From the NCBI GenBank assembly GCA_937923145.1, contig CALAJT010000020.1:1-59859 (forward strand): a stretch of DNA of 59,859 bases, in the 5' to 3' direction. The notes beneath the pieces are model-generated. The model searched no databases. It saw only the letters and a program-made list of their open reading frames with translations, and was not told where the DNA came from. Positions 53,720 to 59,859 of the stretch are shown one piece after another. A program made the position numbers and the translations under genes. This DNA comes from an uncultured Rubritalea sp. GTDB lineage: Bacteria; Verrucomicrobiota; Verrucomicrobiia; Verrucomicrobiales; Akkermansiaceae. The stretch's first letter is position 1; every line of letters starts with the position of its first letter.

Positions 53720-53768
53720 AGTGTTAGTTAGTTGATGGTTTTGAGAGCGATGATTAAGTTCGTAAAAC

Positions 53769-53813
53769 GCCCTTCTATCTATGTATTGGGAAAGGAATTG
53801 GTGACTGGACAAA
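53769..53813 (-). promoter_or_regulatory. Conserved PEP-CTERM promoter motif, copy 2
   Basis: On the minus strand: TTTGTCC, 18 bases (AGTCACCAATTCCTTTCC), then CAATACATAGATAGAAGGGC, ending 50 bases before the start at 53719. It shares TTTGTCC, GTCAC and AATACATAGATAGAA with the other copies. Confidence 0.7.
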
Positions 53814-53852
53814 ATAGTTGAACCTTTTTTCAGATAGCTCTTTAAAAGAAAA

Positions 53853-53880
53853 ATCTCGCTAGGCAAAAGCCGAGCGAGAT
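53853..53880 (-). terminator. Terminator after PEP-CTERM protein C
   Basis: ATCTCGCT-a-GGC-AAAA-GCC-g-AGCGAGAT: an 11-bp stem with one mismatch and a tetraloop. On the minus strand it is followed by TTTTTCTTTT. It ends the gene at 53938. Confidence 0.88.
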
Positions 53881-53937
53881 GATCTGTATGAAGTATGAGT
53901 GGTAGAAATGGTAGTAGTGATAGTTGTAGTGAAACTT

Positions 53938-54693
53938 TTAACGCTTACGTCTCATGATAAGACCTAAACTACCAAGCCCTAGTAAGAGAGTGGATGAAGG
54001 CTCAGGGATGGAATCTGCACTGATTATTCCGCTCACTTCAAGCTCTGCCTTTACATCTAAAAATGTATTATTATTTGTTCTCTCAGAGTTGTGTAACTGC
54101 TTAATAGTAATCCCTGACCAAGTCCCGTTGATAGTGATAGAGCCATAAAATGCTGAAAAATCATTTGTTTTAGCATCAAATGTCACCAAGTCCGTGCCGC
54201 TACCAGAAATAGTATAGTCTGTGCCTAGAGCGGGGTTGGTTCCATTCCAGGTATCGAGTAGTTGGACTGCTGAAGCATCGATTACACCGTTACCTCCTGT
54301 TACTTGGATAGAGTAGTCATTCCACTGCCAAGCATGAATGAGGTTTAATGTTCCTCCTGTAAACAGATGGTCGAATGTGGTGGCAGTTTCGACATATTCT
54401 CCAGTTAAGAATCCAGGTGAGCTCCAGTTTGGGTTTGCATTATTAGGATTATTATAATCATAAAATCCTGAAGCACCCCCAGTATTACCTATACCTACAG
54501 TGAATCCCGCGGAATTTAAGCTGCCTGAAGTAGGGGTGAGTATTTCTGTTGCACGTGTGTCGCTAGAGGCATTTACATCAGCACGTGACCAGTTTACTAT
54601 AGCTGCATTAGCGGTGGTTGTAACTGCTGTGATCAGAGTTGTTAGAGCTAGTGTTGTGATGAATGATTGCTTAATAGTAGATTTTGTTTTCAT
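53938..54693 (-). CDS. PEP-CTERM sorting-domain protein C
   Basis: A 251-residue secreted protein. A signal peptide (MKTKSTIKQSFITTLALTTL, then ...TTANA) is followed by a beta-rich body (VNWSRADVNASSDTRATEIL, FTVGIGNTGGASGFYDYNNP, AWQWNDYSIQVTGGNGVIDA, GSITINGTWSGITIKQLH). The tail SIPEPSSTLLLGLGSLGLIM then RRKR is a PEP-CTERM signal. It is the largest of the three adjacent PEP-CTERM genes; bodies are not obviously alike, so they are not simple tandem copies. Each has its own promoter motif; this one also has its own terminator. Confidence 0.87.
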   Translation of the reverse strand: MKTKSTIKQSFITTLALTTLITAVTTTANAAIVNWSRADVNASSDTRATEILTPTSGSLNSAGFTVGIGNTGGASGFYDYNNPNNANPNWSSPGFLTGEYVETATTFDHLFTGGTLNLIHAWQWNDYSIQVTGGNGVIDASAVQLLDTWNGTNPALGTDYTISGSGTDLVTFDAKTNDFSAFYGSITINGTWSGITIKQLHNSERTNNNTFLDVKAELEVSGIISADSIPEPSSTLLLGLGSLGLIMRRKR

Positions 54694-54755
54694 AGTAATT
54701 GTAGTTTTTAGTTAAGTCGCTTCACTCATCGCATAATTGCTGTGTTGTTGAATAA

Positions 54756-54799
54756 GCGTTCTACCTATGTATTGGAAAACGAAATCGTGACCGGACAAA
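54756..54799 (-). promoter_or_regulatory. Conserved PEP-CTERM promoter motif, copy 3
   Basis: On the minus strand: TTTGTCC, 18 bases (GGTCACGATTTCGTTTTC), then CAATACATAGGTAGAACGC, ending 63 bases before the start at 54693. It matches copies 1 and 2. Confidence 0.7.
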
Positions 54800-55015
54800 C
54801 TAATGTGAATTTATTTCCAGAAGGTTGTAAGAGGGGAGAGAATACCATATAGGTATTATTGATCAGCAAGCTTAATAGTAAGCGTGAGATAGGTAATTGC
54901 ATTGAATATCATTAGAAAAATACGATTTTTTAAAAAAGATAGCGACATTTGTGAATAACTAGCATATAGAGATTTTACTTAGTTGATTAACGCTAAGAAT
55001 AACACAAGTAATAAA

Positions 55016-55219
55016 ATGAACACAGGAATAGTAAAATGGTTTAATGCGGAGAAGGGCTACGGCTTCATCACTCCGAACGAAGGTGGCAAAGATCTCTTTG
55101 TACACCACTCAGAGATTCAAGGAACAGGCTATGTTTCACTCGATGAAGGTCAAGCAGTGACTTTCGAAATCGGTGAAGGCCAAAAAGGACCTTGCGCTAA
55201 GAACGTATCAGCAGCGTAA
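55016..55219 (+). CDS. Cold-shock domain protein
   Basis: A 67-residue single-stranded nucleic-acid-binding protein of the CspA family. The sequence [20 protein letters not shown] holds RNP1 and [10 protein letters not shown] holds RNP2. I start it at ATG 55016 ([10 protein letters not shown]); a TTG start at 54983 would add 11 residues not found in the family. The upstream AT-rich leader (54800-55015) includes the small hairpin AATACC-ATATA-GGTATT at 54841-54857. Two hairpins follow the gene. It is monocistronic. Cold induction is common in the family but not shown here. Confidence 0.95.
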   Translation: MNTGIVKWFNAEKGYGFITPNEGGKDLFVHHSEIQGTGYVSLDEGQAVTFEIGEGQKGPCAKNVSAA

Positions 55220-55293
55220 TCACGCCCGCTTACAGCATTAGACCGAATCGTCGTCTTTGTAGACGATAAGCTTTTTGAAAGATAGAAGTATAG

Positions 55294-55336
55294 GCCATCT
55301 AGAATGTGGAATTCCACAAATCTAGGTGGCTTTTTT
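55294..55336 (+). terminator. Terminator after the cold-shock gene
   Basis: A 10-bp outer stem (GCCATCTAGA / TCTAGGTGGC, one G-T pair) enclosing a second palindrome (TGTGGAATTCCACA), followed by six T. A smaller hairpin (TCGTC-TTTGTA-GACGA, about 55250-55265) lies before it. Confidence 0.9.
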
Positions 55337-55371
55337 ATTGGAAATTTTTTCATATAGGTTTCTATTGCTCC

Positions 55372-56259
55372 ATGAAATCAACTATTGGATTTGTAGGAGT
55401 AGGAAAAATGGGAGCAAACATGGCTAGGCACTTGAATGACCTAGGTTATGAAGTTACCGCATTATACGACAGCCATGCACCACTAGCCACTGAGCTAGCC
55501 ACAGAAATAGGCTCATCCGCAGTATCTACACTAAAAGAAGTGACCGCAGCTGCTGATGTCGTAATCACCGTGGTTACTGACGATGCTTCGATGCAAGAAA
55601 TCTTCTCCACTAGCTCTGACGATAGTTTACTCACTGAAGCAGAAGGAACGACATTTATCAACTGCGCTACCATCAGCCCATCTGTCCACCAAGAGGTGGA
55701 GAAGCTAGCTCAGGCTGCAGGAGCTAAATCACTAGAAGCATCCATGGCATCTAGTATCACCCAGGCTAGAAATGGTACACTTTATCTCATGATAGGCGGT
55801 GAGGAAGAAGCCTTTGAAGAGCAGAAACCACTACTCGAAGACCTCTCCACAGCACTCCGTTACGTAGGCTCTGCTGGTAAAGCGGCTCAGGTGAAAGCTT
55901 TAGTAAATATGGTAATGAATATAAACACAGGCGCTCTAGCAGAAGGTCTTGGTCTCGGCGATGCGCTAGGCTTAGATCTTAAGATGCTGTGCGAGGTGTT
56001 TTCTCAGACTGGTGCGAACTCCAGAGTGTTAGAAACAGATGCGGAAGATATGTTGATCCGTGATCACGAATGTTATTTCTCATCAGCACATGCTGCTAAA
56101 GATAGCGGGATAGCGAATGCTCTTGGCAAGGAAGTAGACTTAGACTTACCACTCTCTAAAGCTACTCAAGCCCAGTATCAGAAGATGATCGACCTCGATC
56201 TAGGAGAGCTAGATAAGTCTGGCATCGCTGAACTCACTTTCAAAGGGAGAATGGCGTAA
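55372..56259 (+). CDS. Beta-hydroxyacid dehydrogenase family protein (NAD(P)-dependent)
   Basis: A 295-residue oxidoreductase of the 3-hydroxyisobutyrate/tartronate semialdehyde/GLYR1 family. It begins at ATG 55372 with the Rossmann loop TIGFVGVGKMGANMARHL; the longer frame would read through the terminator before it. Further motifs: FINCATISPSVHQEVEKLAQ, EASMASSITQARNGTLYLMI (substrate-binding loop) and GSAGKAAQVKALVNMVMNIN with the catalytic Lys. The exact substrate cannot be told; glyoxylate/succinic semialdehyde or hydroxyisobutyrate types are close. The globin gene follows 12 bases later. Confidence 0.9.
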   Translation: MKSTIGFVGVGKMGANMARHLNDLGYEVTALYDSHAPLATELATEIGSSAVSTLKEVTAAADVVITVVTDDASMQEIFSTSSDDSLLTEAEGTTFINCATISPSVHQEVEKLAQAAGAKSLEASMASSITQARNGTLYLMIGGEEEAFEEQKPLLEDLSTALRYVGSAGKAAQVKALVNMVMNINTGALAEGLGLGDALGLDLKMLCEVFSQTGANSRVLETDAEDMLIRDHECYFSSAHAAKDSGIANALGKEVDLDLPLSKATQAQYQKMIDLDLGELDKSGIAELTFKGRMA

Positions 56260-56271
56260 GCTAACTAGCTG

Positions 56272-56670
56272 ATGAACGAAGAAAAAGTATTTGCTCAAGT
56301 CGGAGAGGCTGGATTCACCGCTATGGTAAAAGCCTTCTACAAACGTGTGCCTGAGGACGATATCCTAGGACCTATGTATCCCAAGGATGATATGGAAGGT
56401 TCAGAAGAGCGTCTTCGTGATTTCCTACTCATGCGTATCGGCGGAAAAACTGACTACATAGAGAAACGTGGTCACCCCAGACTGCGGATGCGTCACGCTC
56501 CATTCCAGATCAACTTCCGTGCACGTGATCGCTGGATGAAGCTCATGGACGAAGCGATGGATGAAGCAGGCATCGATGAAGAACCTAAGAGGGAGCTGCA
56601 TAAGTTCTTTTTCGAGGTAGCAGATTTCCTAAGAAATGTACCTGAAACAGAGGGACGATTCAAAATCTAG
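56272..56670 (+). CDS. Truncated haemoglobin (group II)
   Basis: A 132-residue 2-on-2 globin. FTAMVKAFYKRVPEDDILGP matches helix B/CD with Tyr B10, and GHPRLRMRHAPFQINFRARD holds the proximal His F8 and the typical basic surface. WMKLMDEAMDEAGIDEEPKR is the GH region with the Trp G8 mark of groups II and III. Trp G8 and the RHAPF motif favour group II (TrHbO). These proteins bind oxygen or detoxify reactive nitrogen species. It lies just after the dehydrogenase gene, in the same direction, and 112 bases before the arsenosugar operon. Confidence 0.9.
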   Translation: MNEEKVFAQVGEAGFTAMVKAFYKRVPEDDILGPMYPKDDMEGSEERLRDFLLMRIGGKTDYIEKRGHPRLRMRHAPFQINFRARDRWMKLMDEAMDEAGIDEEPKRELHKFFFEVADFLRNVPETEGRFKI

Positions 56671-56782
56671 ACCAGTTTTATTCTCATCTCACAAATAAAA
56701 GGAATAAGTAGAGAATTAAAATCTCTTATGATCTAATAGGTTACAAAACTGACGACACAGTCAGCCTTTAAAACAATTATTT

Positions 56783-57952
56783 ATGCAATCTACAACCACT
56801 CCAACCACCGCAGAAGACGCCACCAGAGAACGCTATGCGAGTGCTGCTGCTGAACCTGAAGCCGCTTTATGCTGCCCTGTGGATTACGATCCGAAATTCC
56901 TAGAAATCATCCCCACTGAAGTCATTGAAAAAGACTACGGCTGTGGTGATCCATCTAAATATGTGGAAGAAGGAGATGTCGTGCTAGATCTCGGTAGTGG
57001 CACCGGGAAAATCTGCTTTATAGCTGCTCAGGTAGTAGGCGCAAATGGTAAAGTCATTGGCGTAGATATGACCGATGACATGCTAGAAGTAGCTAACCGT
57101 AATGCGCCCATCATCGCTGATAAGGTAGGCTATGCCAATGTGGAGTTCCGCAAAGGGCGCATCCAAGACCTAGCGCTAGATTTAGATTTACTAGAAAGGC
57201 AACTTTCAGAACATCCTGTCAAAGATGCAAACGACTGGATGGCTCTAGATATACTGACTAAAAATCTCAAGGAGAATCAACCTCTCGTAGAAACTGATAG
57301 TGTAGACGTCGTTGTTTCTAACTGTGTTCTCAATCTCGTAGAGAACGAACTCAAAGGGCAAATGTTCGAGGAGATCTACCGTGTGCTTAAGCGCGGAGGA
57401 AGAGCGGTCATTTCGGACATCGTCAGTGATGAGGCAATTCCTGAGCATCTGCAAAAAGATGACCATCTCTGGAGTGGATGCATCAGTGGAGCTTACACTG
57501 AAGAAGGATTTATTAAGGCATTTGAGGATGCAGGCTTCTACGGTATCGAAATTTTAAAACGTGATGAAAATGCATGGCAGACTGTAGAAGGGATCGAGTT
57601 CCGCAGTGTCACTATCCGTGCCTGGAAAGGCAAAGAAGGCGTCTGCCTAGAGCGTAATCAAGCAGTCATGTATAAAGGTCCATTCAAATCAGTAAAAGAT
57701 GATGATGGACACACAATGCTACGAGGTCAGAGCTACGCAGTCTGTGATAAGTTCTTCCAGATCTATGGTAAAGAGCCATACGCAGATCATTTCGAAATGA
57801 TAGCTCCACGTAATGAAATCCCAGTCGATGAAGCAAAGTTATTTGACTGTAGTGTAGATGGAACCAGGGCGCCACGCATCACGAAAGGTATTGATTATAA
57901 AGTCAGTATTCCAGGAAGCGATTGCTGCGACCCAACCACAGGCTGCTGCTAA
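56783..57952 (+). CDS. arsM: Arsenite S-adenosylmethionine methyltransferase (arsenosugar type)
   Basis: A 389-residue SAM-dependent methyltransferase. The SAM motif is DVVLDLGSGTGKICFIAAQV near residues 65-84, followed by VIGVDMTDDMLEVANRNAP and DVVVSNCVLNLVENELKGQM. Cysteines that can bind arsenic include CC near residue 30 (LCCPVDYDP) and C58 region (DYGCGDP). After the 270-residue core an extra domain (MYKGPFKSVKDDDGHTMLRG, FDCSVDGTRAPRITKGIDY) ends in DCCDPTTGCC. Location directly before arsS, which makes arsenosugars from dimethylarsenic and SAM, supports arsenic methylation. The start has 112 bases of leader; no ArsR gene is next to it. Confidence 0.88.
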   Translation: MQSTTTPTTAEDATRERYASAAAEPEAALCCPVDYDPKFLEIIPTEVIEKDYGCGDPSKYVEEGDVVLDLGSGTGKICFIAAQVVGANGKVIGVDMTDDMLEVANRNAPIIADKVGYANVEFRKGRIQDLALDLDLLERQLSEHPVKDANDWMALDILTKNLKENQPLVETDSVDVVVSNCVLNLVENELKGQMFEEIYRVLKRGGRAVISDIVSDEAIPEHLQKDDHLWSGCISGAYTEEGFIKAFEDAGFYGIEILKRDENAWQTVEGIEFRSVTIRAWKGKEGVCLERNQAVMYKGPFKSVKDDDGHTMLRGQSYAVCDKFFQIYGKEPYADHFEMIAPRNEIPVDEAKLFDCSVDGTRAPRITKGIDYKVSIPGSDCCDPTTGCC

Positions 57953-57970
57953 CCCACACTTTGAAATTCG

Positions 57971-58918
57971 ATGACTACCTTCCAAGAAAAGCTTCAAGAG
58001 CACAAGACGCCTCTCAAGCGTGGTGACTTCCACACACTGCAGATTAATGTAGGCAGAAAGTGTAATCAGACTTGCACGCACTGCCACGTAGATGCTGCTC
58101 CTTGGCGCACAGAAATGATGGACGAGGAATGCGCTCATAAAGTAGGCGCATGGATACGTAAGCACAAGCCAGCGGTAGTAGATATCACTGGTGGAGCTCC
58201 TGAGATTAGCGAGTATTTCCGCTACTTCGTGGAGGTAGGAAAGGAAGTCGGCGCTCATGTGATCGACCGTAATAACCTCACCATTATCGAAACGAAAAGC
58301 TATTCCTATCTACCAGAATATTTAGCGAAACATGAAGTAGAAATCGTAGCATCATTACCATGTTACTTAGAAGAAAATGTCGATGAACAACGCGGCGATG
58401 GAGTCTTCCAGAAAAGTATCTCAGCACTCAGAAAGCTCAATGCTGTGGGCTATGGAACCACCCTTCCACTTACGCTCGTTTACAACCCTATTGGAGCTAA
58501 GCTGCCACCAGATCAAGACGAATTGGAAGCGGATTATAAAGTAGAGCTTAAGAAGCGCTACGGCATAGAATTCACCAGACTCTTTGCAATTACAAATTTA
58601 CCCATCGCAAGATTCGCAGTAGAACTTCGTGAGAACAATGAATGGGATAGCTACATGGAGTTACTCTCTAACAGCTTTAACCCAGCCACTGTTGATGGAC
58701 TAATGTGTAGAAGCACACTCAACATCGGCTATGAGGGCGAGGTCTTCGACTGCGACTTCAATCAGATGCTAAAGATGCAACTTAAGCAGAACGATAAACC
58801 ACTTTACCTCTGGGACGTAGATCCAGAACAGATGAAAGACATCGATATCAAGACCGCGAATCACTGCTTCGGCTGCACTGCAGGAGCAGGTAGTAGCTGT
58901 TCAGGTGAGGTAGCCTAA
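57971..58918 (+). CDS. arsS: Arsenosugar biosynthesis radical SAM protein ArsS
   Basis: A 315-residue radical SAM enzyme that transfers the deoxyadenosine part of SAM to dimethylarsenite in arsenosugar synthesis. The iron-sulfur motif is CNQTCTHCH (C31, C35, C38), followed by DITGGAPEISEYFRYFVEV. The C-terminal half has GLMCRSTLNIGYEGEVFDCD and a Cys-rich tail (NHCFGCTAGAGSSCSGEV) typical of ArsS. Length is normal. It starts 18 bases after arsM and is followed 12 bases later by arsC, forming one operon. Confidence 0.95.
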   Translation: MTTFQEKLQEHKTPLKRGDFHTLQINVGRKCNQTCTHCHVDAAPWRTEMMDEECAHKVGAWIRKHKPAVVDITGGAPEISEYFRYFVEVGKEVGAHVIDRNNLTIIETKSYSYLPEYLAKHEVEIVASLPCYLEENVDEQRGDGVFQKSISALRKLNAVGYGTTLPLTLVYNPIGAKLPPDQDELEADYKVELKKRYGIEFTRLFAITNLPIARFAVELRENNEWDSYMELLSNSFNPATVDGLMCRSTLNIGYEGEVFDCDFNQMLKMQLKQNDKPLYLWDVDPEQMKDIDIKTANHCFGCTAGAGSSCSGEVA

Positions 58919-58930
58919 CAAAAAATTACT

Positions 58931-59374
58931 ATGATAAAACCTACAATACTCATTCTCTGCACTGGAAACTCTTGCCGCAGTCACATGGCAGAAGGCTATC
59001 TGCAGTATAAGATCGGTCATCTAGTAAATGTCCAGAGCGCTGGCTCTAAGCCATCGGACTACGTGCACCCTGTGGCGATAAAAGTCATGCAGGAGATCGG
59101 TATCGATATCACTAGCCACCGTAGCAAGCATCTAGATGAGTATTTGAAACAGGAAGTTGATACAGTAATCACCGTCTGTGATAATGCAGAGACCTGCTGC
59201 CCTACATTTCCCGGTGAGAAAAATCACTACTGCTGGACCTTCGCAGACCCCGCAGATGCAACGGGATCAGAAGAAGAAATTACAGACGAATTCCGTAAAA
59301 TCCGCGATGAGATCCGCGATACTTTTGATAAGTATTCAGCAGAGCTTAGTTTACAAATCATCTCTATTATTTGA
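58931..59374 (+). CDS. arsC: Arsenate reductase, thioredoxin-coupled type
   Basis: A 147-residue enzyme of the low-molecular-weight phosphatase fold. It has the active-site loop ILCTGNSCRS (C10, R16), the redox cysteines in TVCDNAETCCPTFPG (C83 and C89/C90) and the WTFADPADATGS segment with the Asp. This is the Staphylococcus-type ArsC. It reduces arsenate to arsenite, the first step of the chain that arsM and arsS continue. It ends the operon; a weak hairpin (CATCTC / GAGATG at 59359-59378) overlaps its stop. Confidence 0.95.
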   Translation: MIKPTILILCTGNSCRSHMAEGYLQYKIGHLVNVQSAGSKPSDYVHPVAIKVMQEIGIDITSHRSKHLDEYLKQEVDTVITVCDNAETCCPTFPGEKNHYCWTFADPADATGSEEEITDEFRKIRDEIRDTFDKYSAELSLQIISII

Positions 59375-59490
59375 GATGTTGCAGGAGGCTGTAATGCTAA
59401 GAGAAAGAACATTTTGTGATCTATTTTTTAGATCGGATAAATAATCACGGCAAACAAGCTAGGGAATTTCTTGACTAGAATTTATAGGAA

Positions 59491-59520
59491 CCGCTGATTT
59501 TCGCAGATTAGCGCTGATTT
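59491..59520. repeat. Three 10-base repeat units
   Basis: CCGCTGATTT, TCGCAGATTA and GCGCTGATTT follow one another without gaps, all fitting NCGC(T/A)GATT(T/A). The 10-base period equals one DNA helix turn. Similar words with a 9-base period occur after thrC. It is probably a dispersed intergenic repeat; the window shows only one copy. Confidence 0.6.
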
Positions 59521-59547
59521 CCCTTAGTTTTTTGACGCACAAAACAT

Positions 59548-59682
59548 CTACTTGGAAGATTTTTGAGTATCAGCAGCAACTTCCAACCTTGGACCGTGTC
59601 TTTTAATGAATTTAAGAACGCTTCCCATAGAAATCTGTGTGATATCAGCGTAATCTGGGGTAACTTTTTTATCTTTTCTTAA
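59548..59682 (-). pseudogene. Possible HTH-protein remnant at the window end
   Basis: An open frame of 44 codons without a start (except an internal ATG): LRKDKKVTPDYADITQISMG, SVLKFIKRHGPRLEVA, ADTQKSSK, stop. YADITQISMGSVLKFIKRHG resembles the recognition helix region of Xre-type repressors. The call is tentative. The rest of 59375-59859 is AT-rich and shows nothing else. Confidence 0.3.
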
Positions 59683-59859
59683 TTATCCTCCCTAGCTTGA
59701 TCGCCCTGGCCATTAATGCTTATTTTTTAATTTTAATTTGAAATTAGGTAATGTATTTCGATTCCTGTTAGAAAATATTTATGCTTTATAAGTTTGACAT
59801 TGATAGTGTTTTTCTATCAATATGTTACAAATATTACTCACGTAGTATTTAAAAACCTA

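Noticed and set aside
53720..53866. A longer start for PEP-CTERM protein B
   Set aside because: The extra 49 codons would cover the conserved promoter motif and hide the signal peptide.
1..59859. tRNA genes, IS elements, prophage or CRISPR arrays
   Set aside because: No cloverleaf with a T-loop GTTCRA pattern, transposase, integrase, phage structural gene or regular repeat-spacer array was found when reading the intergenic regions and proteins.

Overview
The window reads as chromosome from a member of the Verrucomicrobiota, probably a marine Verrucomicrobiales (Rubritalea-like) bacterium. This is inference from content. The signs are three secreted proteins with VPEPSS-type PEP-CTERM tails, an ECF sigma factor of the type linked to Ser/Thr kinases in Planctomycetes and Verrucomicrobia, a LacI/AraC-hybrid XylR, secreted cytochrome c/PA14 and beta-propeller genes, and an arsenosugar (arsM-arsS-arsC) operon. 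There is no prophage, insertion sequence, CRISPR array or tRNA that I can see. The first 66 bases are the 3' end of a 5S rRNA, so the window starts just after an rRNA operon.

Layout. 1-7.9 kb: 5S end and terminator, a decayed secreted-protein gene, an unknown gene followed by hisI and pheS, an MpaB-type oxygenase, then three sugar isomerase/epimerase-type TIM-barrel genes (one with the exact metal-ligand spacing of D-tagatose 3-epimerase) and a PocR-like sensory protein. 8-15.2 kb: thrB-thrC, a duplicated thrC tail beside an inverted repeat, a secreted cyclophilin with a long insertion, an AT-rich RloA/RloB (AbiL-like) defence pair, and prfC. 15.4-21.5 kb: a one-directional housekeeping run (CPBP protease, comF, accD, folC, a membrane protein, trhO, lspA). 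21.5-28.7 kb: an M15-like lipoprotein, a membrane sulfatase, a thioesterase, a secreted protein with a degenerate Lon-like domain, and an M29 aminopeptidase.

28.8-36 kb is a xylose regulon: xylR divergent from a secreted cytochrome c/PA14 gene, a secreted propeller protein, xylA and xylB. The 5' region of the cytochrome gene looks like a copy of the xylA promoter, operator-like word and first codons. 36-46.2 kb holds a DksA-like protein with a histone-H1-like tail, a zone of broken genes (YaaW family, LysE family, a VOC protein), mqo, trkA, recA with LexA-like palindromes upstream, and a metal-type permease pair with His-rich loops.

46.2-54.8 kb is the most interesting stretch. It is a tightly packed five-gene operon (receptor-type Ser/Thr kinase, papain/C39-like peptidase, membrane-anchored coiled-coil protein, small Gly/Ser-tailed protein, ECF sigma factor), followed upstream by three PEP-CTERM genes. 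Each PEP-CTERM gene is preceded by the same bipartite promoter-like motif (TTTGTCC, then AATACATAGATAGAA) at constant spacing, which does not look like a sigma-70 promoter. A simple model is that the sigma factor of the operon reads this motif and couples kinase/protease signalling to surface-protein export. 55-59.4 kb: a cold-shock protein, a beta-hydroxyacid dehydrogenase, a truncated globin and the arsenosugar operon. The last 485 bases hold a short phased repeat and a possible gene remnant.

Gene decay recurs: at least six genes are broken (241-753, 24838-24975, 35953-36252, 37735-38179, 38214-38885, 45851-46228), two of them by in-frame TAA codons alone.
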